NCBI RefSeq assembly: GCF_021191695.1
Contig: NZ_JAIWPT010000006.1
Span: forward strand, 62,001-126,000
Length of the DNA stretch: 64,000 nucleotides
Direction of reading: 5' to 3'
Source: Proluteimonas luteida
Lineage (GTDB): Bacteria > Pseudomonadota > Gammaproteobacteria > Xanthomonadales > Xanthomonadaceae
The position numbers were made by a program, and so were the translations under genes. Shown here piece after piece: positions 56,770 through 64,000 of this stretch. Positions within the stretch are counted from its first letter, which is position 1. Every line of letters begins with the position of its first letter. The notes below the pieces were generated by a model. It had not been told where the DNA came from, did no database searches, and worked only from the letters and a program-made list of their open reading frames with translations.

Positions 56770-57693
56770 TCAATCGGCCAGCACGGCCCGCGGATCGCTC
56801 TCGGCCGGGCAGTCGACCCATTGCACCGGAATCCCGTGCGCCTGCAGCACCGCGGCCAGCTGCCGCTGGCGCGCTTCGAACATCGCGAACCCGTGCCGGA
56901 GCCGCGCCTCGTCCGATCCGCCGGCTGCGTAGTGGCCGCGCCAGTCCTGCGCCGACAGGCGCGCGATCCGTACCCCGCCATCGACATGGCGCAGCAGCGG
57001 CTCGGGCGCGGCGTCGAGCCATGCCGACTCGCCGGGGGCCAGCAGCGCGGTTTCCAGCAGCGGCCACAGCGGCTCCAGTCCGGCGTTGCGGTACTGCAGC
57101 GCGGTCATCGCCAGCAGGTCGTGCAGGGTCAGGTAGCGCGCGTGCTCGATGCGCGCATCGAAGCCGTCCTGCGCGGCCAGCGCGGTGTCGGCCTGGGCCA
57201 TGCCGGTGTCCAGCAGGATCGATTCCATCCGCGCATCGACAGCGCGCACCGTGTCGGCATCGCCGGCGAACAGGTACGGCAGCACCCGCAGGGTACCGCC
57301 GGCCAGCTGCGGATCGGCCTGTAGCGGCAGCGGCACCTGGCCGCTGGCGTCGGCGCCGAACGCGATGACCCGCGGTCCCTGCCCGCGTCCCGGCGCGCGG
57401 GCGTGCAGTTCGTCGAGCCGGCGATGGACCGGCCAGCCGGGACGCAGCACTTCGGCGGGGTCGAAGTGCGCGGCGGCGATGCACAGGTCCAGCGTGCGCG
57501 CCTCGGGCACCAGCGCGCCGAGGTCGCGGCCCACCAGACGCGCCAGTTCGCCGGCCGCATGCTGCGCCAGCGCCGCGTGCGACGGGGCGCTGCCGCCGAC
57601 CAGTTCGAGCGCGAGTACGCCGCGCACCTGGGGCGTGTCGCGGGACGCGGCAACGGAAGGGCGCGCGGTTGGAGAAGCGGGGGTTGCGGTCAT
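56770..57693 (-). CDS. Conserved hypothetical protein
   Basis: 307 residues from MTATPASPTARPSVAASRD. I do not recognise it. It has no signal peptide or membrane helix and is rich in Ala, Leu and Arg. Segments include VRGVLALELVGGSAPSHAAL, LCIAAAHFDPAEVLRPGWPV and ARYLTLHDLLAMTALQYRNAG, and the end is GIPVQWVDCPAESDPRAVLAD. Codon use is like its neighbours, so it looks real. It diverges from fadI (104 bases) but nothing ties it to fatty acid breakdown. Confidence 0.75.
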   Translation of the reverse strand: MTATPASPTARPSVAASRDTPQVRGVLALELVGGSAPSHAALAQHAAGELARLVGRDLGALVPEARTLDLCIAAAHFDPAEVLRPGWPVHRRLDELHARAPGRGQGPRVIAFGADASGQVPLPLQADPQLAGGTLRVLPYLFAGDADTVRAVDARMESILLDTGMAQADTALAAQDGFDARIEHARYLTLHDLLAMTALQYRNAGLEPLWPLLETALLAPGESAWLDAAPEPLLRHVDGGVRIARLSAQDWRGHYAAGGSDEARLRHGFAMFEARQRQLAAVLQAHGIPVQWVDCPAESDPRAVLAD

Positions 57694-57797
57694 TGGCCGT
57701 GCACGCGGGCGGGGCTAAACTGGCCGACATTATGCCCGCCGCGCTTCATGCGGCCGGTTGGCCCCGTCGTCGCACATCGAATCCGCGAGGAAATCCC

Positions 57798-59075
57798 ATG
57801 CTGCAAGGTCGTCCCGTCGCCGTGCTGGGTGGCGTCCGTATCCCGTTCTGCCGCCAGAACACGGCCTATGCGGATGTCGGCAACCTGGGCATGTCGGTGC
57901 GCACGCTCGGCGCGCTGGTCGAGAAGTTCGGCCTGCACGGCCAGCAGCTGGGCGAAGTGGCGATGGGCGCGGTGATCAAGCACTCCAGCGACTGGAACCT
58001 GGGCCGCGAGGCGGCGCTGTCGTCGGGCCTGTCGCCGCTGACCCCCGGCATCACCCTGCAGCGCGCGTGCGGCACGTCGCTGGATTCGCTGATCACCGTC
58101 GGCAACAAGATCGCCGCCGGGCAGATCGAATCGGGCATCGGCGGCGGTTCGGACACCACGTCCGACGTGCCGATCGTCTACGGCCAGCAGTTCCGCCGGC
58201 GCCTGCTGCGCGCGAACGCCGCCAGGACCACGAAGGACAAGCTGGCCGCGTTCAAGGGCTTCCGCCTGCGCGAGCTCAAGCCCGACTTTCCCGGCGTCGC
58301 CGAGCCGCGCACCGGCAAGTCGATGGGCCAGCACTGCGAGGACATGGCCAAGCAGTGGAACATCTCGCGCGACTCGCAGGACGAGCTGGCGGTGGCCTCG
58401 CACCACAAGCTGGCCGCCGCCTACGAGCGCGGTTTCTTCGACGACCTGGTGGTCAGCTTCCGCGGCGTCTCGCGCGACAACATCCTGCGTCCGGACACCT
58501 CGCTGGCCAAGCTGGCGACGCTCAAGCCCGCGTTCGACAAGACCTCCGGCCGCGGCACCCTGACCGCCGCAAACTCCACGCCGCTGACCGACGGCGCGTC
58601 CGCGTGCCTGCTGGCCAGCGACGCGTGGGCCGAGGCGCACGGCTTCGACGTGCTGTGCCACATCCGCGACGCGCACGTGTCCGCGGTCGATTTCGTCCAT
58701 GGCGAGGGCCTGCTGATGGCGCCGACCGTGGCCGTCGCCGAGATGCTCCGCCGCAACAACCTGACGCTGCAGGACTTCGACATCTACGAGATCCACGAGG
58801 CGTTCGCCGCCCAGGTGCTGTGCACGCTGCGCGCCTGGGAGAGCGAGGACTACTGCCGCACCCGCCTCGGCCTCGACGCGCCGCTGGGTCGCATCGACCC
58901 GGAGAAGATCAATCCGGTGGGCTCGTCGCTGGCGACCGGCCATCCCTTCGCCGCGACCGGCGCGCGCATCGTCGCCACCGCCGCCAAGGAACTGGTCGAA
59001 CGCGGCGGCGGCCGCGCGCTGATCTCGATCTGCACCGCCGGCGGCATGGGCGTGGTGGCGATCCTGGAGCGCTGA
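57798..59075 (+). CDS. fadI: Acetyl-CoA acyltransferase (3-ketoacyl-CoA thiolase), FadI-like
   Basis: 425 residues from MLQGRPVAVLGGVRIPFCRQ with ribosome site GAGGAAA. Thiolase motifs: the acylated Cys in LQRACGTSLDSL, NSTPLTDGASACL, YEIHEAFAAQVL, NPVGSSLATGHPFAATGAR with the catalytic His, and the second Cys in ISICTAGGMGVVAILE. The sequence and length match the FadI branch of beta-oxidation thiolases. The usual partner fadJ is not next to it. Confidence 0.94.
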   Translation: MLQGRPVAVLGGVRIPFCRQNTAYADVGNLGMSVRTLGALVEKFGLHGQQLGEVAMGAVIKHSSDWNLGREAALSSGLSPLTPGITLQRACGTSLDSLITVGNKIAAGQIESGIGGGSDTTSDVPIVYGQQFRRRLLRANAARTTKDKLAAFKGFRLRELKPDFPGVAEPRTGKSMGQHCEDMAKQWNISRDSQDELAVASHHKLAAAYERGFFDDLVVSFRGVSRDNILRPDTSLAKLATLKPAFDKTSGRGTLTAANSTPLTDGASACLLASDAWAEAHGFDVLCHIRDAHVSAVDFVHGEGLLMAPTVAVAEMLRRNNLTLQDFDIYEIHEAFAAQVLCTLRAWESEDYCRTRLGLDAPLGRIDPEKINPVGSSLATGHPFAATGARIVATAAKELVERGGGRALISICTAGGMGVVAILER

Positions 59076-59356
59076 ATCCCGGCGACTGTCGCGCCCGCAT
59101 GACGCGGGCCGCGATCCAGGCGCCGATGCCGCAGGCATCGCCATGCCCGCCTGCGGCTTCGGCCCGACGCATTCTTCATCAAACATGCCCGTCCGCGGAC
59201 GCGGCTTGCGGCGGCCGTGTCGCAATTGCCGTGTCAGGCGTGTGCCCGGCCAGCCGTCCGGCTGCCGCGGGCACCTGCGACCCCGTTCCCCGGCGTCCTC
59301 CGTTACTGCCTGCGTCCGCAGCCTGTAATCTCGCCCGGTACGTCCAGGAGGACCGC
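59076..59356. other. fadI to DUF4349 lipoprotein spacer
   Basis: 281 bases. I see no gene, repeat or clear terminator in it. Confidence 0.35.
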
Positions 59357-60379
59357 ATGCCGTCGTTCCGATTCCCGTCGTTCCAATCGCTTGCCGTCCT
59401 GCCCATGGCCACCCTGTTGCTGGTACTCGGCGCCTGCGCGCAGCAGTCGCTCGACCAGGCCGCGGATGCGGCCGCCGGGTCCTTCGAGGCCGCGGACGCC
59501 GCAACCGCGGCCGCGGAGATGGCGGCGCCGGCCGCCGCCGCGGATGTCGTCGGCGACGGTGCCCCGGACGTGTCGCAGATGACCTCCGCCACGGCCACGC
59601 AGCGCGATCCGGCGCGCCGCTTCATCCGCACCGCGCAGCTCCGGTTCGCCGTCGACGATGTCTACGCGTCGGCGCTGGCGATCGAGGACCTCGCCGCGAA
59701 GTACGGCGGATTCGTCGTCCGCAGCCAGGTACATGCCGAAACCCGGAACACGCGGCGGCGGCCGATGGGCGACGGCAAGCTGCTGGAACTTGCCGAATAC
59801 GTCACCCGCGGCAACGTGACGGTGCGCGTGCCCAGTGACCGCCTGCAGGCGTTCCTGCGCGAACTCGTCGGCCAGATGCGCTTCCTCGACGGGCGCGATT
59901 TCAGCGCCCACGACGCCCAGTTCGACCTGCTGCGCCAGCAACTGGCCTTCCAGCGCGGGCAGGCGCTGCAACAGTCGCTCGGCGACGCGGTGCAGGACGA
60001 CGACAGGCTCGACCGCAAGGCCGATGCGTTCACGGCGCGCGCGCAGGCGCTGGCCGCGCGCGACGAGGCGCAGGTCGCGCAGCGCGAATTCGAGGACCGG
60101 GTGGCGTTCGCGACCATCGACATGTCGCTGTACCAGCCTGCGCAGGTCCGCCGCACCGAGCGCGTCGATACCGAGGCGGTGTTCGCGCAGCACGGGCCGG
60201 GCTTCTTCCCGCGACTCGGCAAGGCGCTGTCGGTCGGCTGGCACGGGCTGCTGGACGTGCTGGTCGGGCTGGCGGCGTTGTGGCCGCTGTGGCTGCTCGT
60301 CGCCGCGGCCATCGCCGGCTGGCGCGCGCTGCGCCGACTGCGTCGCCGGCGCGCGGCGCTTGCCGGAGGAACGGCCTAG
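59357..60379 (+). CDS. DUF4349-domain lipoprotein
   Basis: 340 residues from MPSFRFPSFQSLAVLPMATL; strong site CAGGAGGA; lipobox VLGAC. After an Ala/Asp-rich linker comes the DUF4349 domain: ARRFIRTAQLRFAVDDVYAS, KYGGFVVRSQVHAE, RGNVTVRVPSDRLQAFLREL, then a coiled-coil segment with Gln and Arg. It ends in a membrane helix (LWLLVAAAIAGWRALRRLRRR). The family is widespread in the envelope with no known function. Confidence 0.88.
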   Translation: MPSFRFPSFQSLAVLPMATLLLVLGACAQQSLDQAADAAAGSFEAADAATAAAEMAAPAAAADVVGDGAPDVSQMTSATATQRDPARRFIRTAQLRFAVDDVYASALAIEDLAAKYGGFVVRSQVHAETRNTRRRPMGDGKLLELAEYVTRGNVTVRVPSDRLQAFLRELVGQMRFLDGRDFSAHDAQFDLLRQQLAFQRGQALQQSLGDAVQDDDRLDRKADAFTARAQALAARDEAQVAQREFEDRVAFATIDMSLYQPAQVRRTERVDTEAVFAQHGPGFFPRLGKALSVGWHGLLDVLVGLAALWPLWLLVAAAIAGWRALRRLRRRRAALAGGTA

Positions 60380-60469
60380 GCCCGTGGGCGGCAGGCATCG
60401 TCCGGGCGTCGGGGGCGTTGCCCCGGCCTGCGATCGCGGCTACTGATAAATCGGCGAGCGGCCTCCCTT

Positions 60470-61732
60470 CTACGGCAGGTCCTGGTCCCGCAGCCGCGGC
60501 ATGCCATGTTCGTCGCGATCCTCGATCGCGGTGAACTCGACCGGCGGCGCGGCGACCGACGGCAGGGCGATCACCGGCTCGCCGCGTGCGGCGCGCAGGG
60601 CATTGGCGTAGCACAGGCGCGCGCGGTGTTCGTCGCCGGCGGCGGCGAACTCGTCGCCCAGCGGCACCCAGGCGGCGCTGCCGGCGCCCTGGTCGATCGC
60701 GCGCTGCAGGTAGTCGCGGGCCTGCGCGCCCTGGCGCTCGGCCTGGCTGATCCGGGCCAGGCCCAGCAGCACGCCGGGACTCGACGGGTGGGCCTGCAGC
60801 CAGCGCTGCAGGCGCTCGCGGCGGTGTTCGGGATCGGTGGCGTCGAGCGCGCCGTAGCGCACCGCCAGGCGTTCGTCCCAGCGCGTGTCGAGCGCCTGTT
60901 CGAGGCTGCGCAGGGTGGCGTCGTGCCAGCCCAGTGCCACGGCGCGGTCGGTGTAGGCGAGCACGACGTCGGGTTCGGCCTTCAGCGCCTTGGGCATGGC
61001 TTCCCAGCGTTCGGCCAGCAGGTTGCCGTCCCCGGCCTCGCGCAGCGATGCGGCGGCCCACTGCAGTTCGCGCTCGGCCAGCAGGTCGTCCGGCAGCGCA
61101 TGCTGGCGGCGCAGCGCGCCGAGCAGGCCGTAGGCCTCGGCGGCGTGGCCGGTCAGGGCCCAGGCGTCGGCGCGCAGCGCCAAGCCGCGGGGCGGCAGCG
61201 GCTGCGCGGCGGGAGCCTCGAGCGCGGCAAGGGCGTCGATCGGACGGTCCTCGCGCAGTGCCAGCTCGGCCAGCGCGATCGCGCGGGTCGCCGGATGGCG
61301 GTCGCCGAAGCCGTCGAGCAGCGCGCGCGCAGCGATCGCGTCGCCGCGGCCCAGCGCGGCCTGGCTGGCGGCGACCCGCGCGGCCGCCTCGTAGTGCGGA
61401 TTCTCGTCGGCCGACTGCACCAGCAGTTTCTCGGCGCGGGCATAGTGGCCCTGGTACAGGGCGTCGAGTCCTTCGCCGAGGCGGCTCTGCACGCGGCCGC
61501 GGCGGTACTGGCTCCAGCTGCGGAACGGCAGCGCCAGCAGGCTGAAGACCAGCCACAGCAGCACCAGCGCGCCGAGCAGCATCGCGATCGCGTTGACCAC
61601 GGTGGTGGTACGGTCGATGCCGCCATGGCGGACCAGGACGTAGCCGGGATCCTGCGCCAGCAGCAGCTGCACGGCGAACGCGCCGACGAGGGCGAGCACG
61701 ATCCAGATCAGGAGGGTACGGAGCAGGGACAT
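60470..61732 (-). CDS. hemY: HemY-like inner-membrane TPR protein
   Basis: 420 residues from MSLLRTLLIWIVLALVGAF. Two N-terminal membrane helices flank the short HemY-type segment DPGYVLVRHGGIDRTTTVVN and are followed by VLLWLVFSLLALPF. The rest is helical repeats of TPR type (YARAEKLLVQSADENPHYEA, GDAIAARALLDGFGDRHP, SPGVLLGLARISQAERQG). Elsewhere this protein follows hemCD-hemX; here it stands alone. Its function is unproven (envelope or porphyrin-linked). Not to be confused with the oxidase also called HemY. Confidence 0.85.
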   Translation of the reverse strand: MSLLRTLLIWIVLALVGAFAVQLLLAQDPGYVLVRHGGIDRTTTVVNAIAMLLGALVLLWLVFSLLALPFRSWSQYRRGRVQSRLGEGLDALYQGHYARAEKLLVQSADENPHYEAAARVAASQAALGRGDAIAARALLDGFGDRHPATRAIALAELALREDRPIDALAALEAPAAQPLPPRGLALRADAWALTGHAAEAYGLLGALRRQHALPDDLLAERELQWAAASLREAGDGNLLAERWEAMPKALKAEPDVVLAYTDRAVALGWHDATLRSLEQALDTRWDERLAVRYGALDATDPEHRRERLQRWLQAHPSSPGVLLGLARISQAERQGAQARDYLQRAIDQGAGSAAWVPLGDEFAAAGDEHRARLCYANALRAARGEPVIALPSVAAPPVEFTAIEDRDEHGMPRLRDQDLP

Positions 61733-61878
61733 CGGTGTGGTTCCGGGAAGGGCGGGCGATCCAATCTGCACCCTGACGCCGCCGGCGTGACGGCGCCGTC
61801 GATGCCGGCGCAGCTTCTGTCGTCTTCCTGAACAGGCGTGGGCCGCGGCCCCCCCGGCGCGACCCGGCGGGCAGGTTC

Positions 61879-62607
61879 TCAGGGCGTCGCGCCCGCCTCC
61901 AGCGGCACGTCGTGCGCTTCGAGCCAGGCGACGACCTTCGCGCGGTTGGCGCGCGCGGTGTCGTTGAGGCGGGCGGCGGGCGTCTTGAAGAAGAAGCGTT
62001 GGAAGGTGGCGTCCTGGGTGTTGCGGGCGCGCGGGTCGGCGCCGGCGTCGAGCAGGGCCAGCACGTGGTCGCCGGCGTTGATCATCGCCGCCTTGTGCAG
62101 CGGGGTATTGCCGGTGCGGTCGGCGATGTCGGGGTCGGCGCCGGCCGCCAGCAGCATGCGGAACTGTGCATCGGTGCGCGGGCCGGTGGCGCCGGCCAGC
62201 GGCGTCGCCCCGGTCTCGCCGTGGCGGGTGTCGGGATCGCCGCGGCGCGCCAGCACGATCTCCAGGTACTCCGGGTCGTCGGCGATCGCCGCGCCGTGCA
62301 CCGCGGTGGCACCGCCGAGGCCGGGCGCGTTGGGATCGGCGCCGTTGTCGAGCAGCGCCTTCAGCGCGTCCTTGGCCTGCGCCAGCATCGCGATCTGCAG
62401 CAGGTTGACGCCCTTGTCGCCGCGCGCGTTGGGATCGGCGCCGTCGCGGACCAGCGCGCGCACGGCATCGGCGTCGTCCGCGGCAACGGCTTCGGCCAGC
62501 GCGCCGGCGCTGGCATCGGGGAAGGCGGCTCGGGCGTCCATCGCGTCTCCACTACTGCAGGCGGCGCCGGACAGCATCAGCAACAGGCTCAGGACCGCGG
62601 CGCGCAT
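61879..62607 (-). CDS. Exported ankyrin-repeat protein (possible immunity protein)
   Basis: 242 residues from MRAAVLSLLLMLSGAACSSG: signal peptide with a Cys at the expected lipoprotein site, although GAAC is not a perfect lipobox. About five ankyrin repeats follow (DADAVRALVRDGADPNARGD, AKDALKALLDNGADPNAPGL, GATPLAGATGP, TGNTPLHKAAMINAGDHVLA). The tail KVVAWLEAHDVPLEAGATP is shared with the partial gene at 63710, so the two are paralogues. It is 65 bases after the lipase gene on the same strand. Confidence 0.85.
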   Translation of the reverse strand: MRAAVLSLLLMLSGAACSSGDAMDARAAFPDASAGALAEAVAADDADAVRALVRDGADPNARGDKGVNLLQIAMLAQAKDALKALLDNGADPNAPGLGGATAVHGAAIADDPEYLEIVLARRGDPDTRHGETGATPLAGATGPRTDAQFRMLLAAGADPDIADRTGNTPLHKAAMINAGDHVLALLDAGADPRARNTQDATFQRFFFKTPAARLNDTARANRAKVVAWLEAHDVPLEAGATP

Positions 62608-62672
62608 GCCGGCATTCTCACACAGGCGCGGGCGGGAACCGCGGGCCGCGGCGGATCATCGCGGTCGACCGG

Positions 62673-63617
62673 TCAGTTGGCCCAGGGCTGCTGCTGTTGC
62701 AGCGCGTCGAGCACGGCATCCTGCATGTGCTTGTCGATGCTGTGCTTGACGATCGAGATCGGGTTGAAGCGGTCCCAGCCGGTCAGCGGCGCGGGATCGT
62801 CGAGCACGATCTCGTGACCGGGCGCGTCGGGCAGGTTGTTGACCACCCAGATGTCCTGCTGCGCCTTCGTCAGCGCCTCGCCATCGACGTTGTAGCGGCG
62901 GATCTGGCCGTCGGCGGCATCGGCCTTGGCGGTCGCCGGGTCGAGGCCCAGGCGTTCGATGGTCTTGTCGTGCACGCCCGAGGCATTGAAGGTCACCGCG
63001 GCACCGTCGATCGCCATGGCGGCGGTCGCGGCCAGGCCGCCGCCGAGCGAGTGGCCGGTGATGGCCAGGTCGTCGCCATAGGCGGCCGAGGCCAGCTGGG
63101 CCAGCTGCACGGCTTCGTCGTACTGCTCGGAATCCCAGCCCACGCCCTGGCGGAAGTTGGCGCCGGTCCAGTCCTTGAGGTCGTTGGAGCCGGCGAAGGC
63201 CAGCACATGGTTGCCGTCGCCGTCGGTGTAGATGCCGGCGCGGAAGCCGGTTTCCGGGTTCTCCAGCAGTGCCGGGTCGATGCCGGCGGCGGCCAGGTCG
63301 GCATCGCTGACCCGGGTCCAGTTGCCGACCGACTGCACCGACGGGTCGTAGACCGCCGAGGAGATCTGCATCAGCTCCAGGTCGATGGCCTGGGCGTCCT
63401 GGCCGCGGACCTGGGCGTCGAACGACGCGGCGTTGGCGGCGTTGCCGCCGCTGGCGAACAGCGCGCCCAGCTGCGGATGCCAGGACGGCTCGAGCTGGTA
63501 GCTGCCGGCCGGGGTGGCCGGCGGCAGCGCGGCCGGCCGCGCGAGCAGCGAATCGGCCAGCGGCAGGGCGGGCAGCGTGGTCTGTCCGATGTTCGAGGTG
63601 TTCAACTGGAGGCTCAT
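62673..63617 (-). CDS. Lipase-family alpha/beta hydrolase without signal peptide (possible secreted effector)
   Basis: 314 residues from MSLQLNTSNIGQTTLPALPL, site GGGA. Class 3 lipase features: LELMQISSAVYDPSVQSVGN, VLAFAGSNDLKDWTGANFRQG, nucleophile elbow LAITGHSLGGGLAATAA, an Asp further on, and a His in DAPGHEIVLDD or later. The N-terminus is a disordered Pro/Leu/Ala stretch and the C-terminus ends AVLDALQQQQPWAN. It lacks a Sec signal but sits between two exported ankyrin proteins, the typical layout of a contact-dependent phospholipase effector with envelope immunity proteins. That role is inference. Confidence 0.85.
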   Translation of the reverse strand: MSLQLNTSNIGQTTLPALPLADSLLARPAALPPATPAGSYQLEPSWHPQLGALFASGGNAANAASFDAQVRGQDAQAIDLELMQISSAVYDPSVQSVGNWTRVSDADLAAAGIDPALLENPETGFRAGIYTDGDGNHVLAFAGSNDLKDWTGANFRQGVGWDSEQYDEAVQLAQLASAAYGDDLAITGHSLGGGLAATAAMAIDGAAVTFNASGVHDKTIERLGLDPATAKADAADGQIRRYNVDGEALTKAQQDIWVVNNLPDAPGHEIVLDDPAPLTGWDRFNPISIVKHSIDKHMQDAVLDALQQQQPWAN

Positions 63618-63709
63618 CGTCGCGGTCCCGGCGTCTGATACCCCGACGCTAGCGCCGGCGCCGGGGCCGCGCCAGCTGGGGCAGACCCGAGGTCGGGTCC
63701 GTGGCCGGC

Positions 63710-64000
63710 TCAGTAGTCGGCGTCGACCGCCGCCTCCAGCGGCACCTGGTGGGCCTTGAGCCAGGCGACCACCTGGCGGCGTTCGTCGAGCGCGCGCGCG
63801 TTGAGCGCGTTGCGCGGGAACGCGAAGTAGTAGGCCTGGAAGCTGGTGCCGCCGGAATTGGTCGCGGTCGGCGAGGCGCCGCGGTCGAGCAGCAGCAGGA
63901 TCGCGGCGCCGTTGTTGGTGCGCGCGGCGACATGCAGCGGGGTATCGCCGTTGCGGTCGGCCAGGCCGGGGTCGGCGCCGGCATCGAGCAGCATCCGCAA
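63710..64000 (-). CDS. Ankyrin-repeat protein, C-terminal part (runs off the window)
   Basis: Only the last about 96 residues are visible: ankyrin repeats RMLLDAGADPGLADRNGDTP, LHVAARTNNGAAILLLLDRG, and the tail RRQVVAWLKAHQVPLEAAVD. It is clearly paralogous to the protein at 61879 (same TSFQ/TFQ-x-FF segment and same WLxAHxVPLEA tail). It lies 92 bases before the lipase gene, which suggests one operon ankyrin-lipase-ankyrin. Confidence 0.85.
   Translation of the reverse strand: MRMLLDAGADPGLADRNGDTPLHVAARTNNGAAILLLLDRGASPTATNSGGTSFQAYYFAFPRNALNARALDERRQVVAWLKAHQVPLEAAVDADY

Overview
The window is very GC-rich, densely coded DNA from a gammaproteobacterium, most likely Xanthomonadaceae (Luteimonas/Lysobacter type). 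This is inferred from the gene families (a TorF-like porin ahead of glnK-amtB, phhA next to an Lrp-type regulator, a TonB-dependent receptor) and from dispersed GTAGG-type palindromic repeats between genes. There is no rRNA, tRNA, CRISPR array, insertion sequence or phage gene. Almost all of it reads as ordinary chromosome.

Layout. 1-0.9 kb: azurin and the start of a TonB-dependent receptor. 1-7.9 kb: an alcohol/aldehyde oxidation cluster (aldehyde dehydrogenase, flavin monooxygenase, Zn alcohol dehydrogenase) divergent from an AcoR-type sigma-54 activator, with a clear sigma-54 promoter between them. 8-14.6 kb: a NarL-type two-component system, aromatic aminotransferase, a phosphodiesterase lipoprotein, and phenylalanine hydroxylase divergent from an Lrp-type regulator. 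14.6-19 kb: nitrogen block glnA and torF-glnK-amtB; glnA has a textbook sigma-54 promoter and two NtrC boxes. 19-21 kb: a convergent response regulator and histidine kinase. 21.5-31 kb: a 2,170-residue trimeric autotransporter adhesin, a secreted subtilisin-like protease and an amidase lipoprotein. 31-34.4 kb: a family 3 glycosidase and an AEC permease.

34.6-52.5 kb is the most distinctive part: a complete aromatic-acid meta-cleavage pathway that looks like the p-cumate (cmt) pathway. It has a Rieske dioxygenase with its own reductase and ferredoxin, a dihydrodiol dehydrogenase, an extradiol dioxygenase, a CmtD-like decarboxylase, a hydrolase, then hydratase, aldolase and acylating acetaldehyde dehydrogenase, plus a porin. 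A CymR-like TetR repressor lies inside it. Two near-identical operators closely resembling the known cumate operator stand in front of its two blocks. The first block (MHS-type transporter plus two class A flavin monooxygenases) is not part of the cmt pathway as I know it, so this looks like an extended cumate-type regulon.

52.5-55 kb: ntrB-ntrC, with an NtrC box abutting the ntrB start. 55-64 kb: a pair of SodC-type lipoproteins (one apparently stripped of its metal ligands), an unknown protein, the thiolase fadI, a DUF4349 lipoprotein, a HemY-like TPR membrane protein, and a lipase gene between two paralogous exported ankyrin-repeat proteins that may form an effector/immunity module. The last gene runs off the end.
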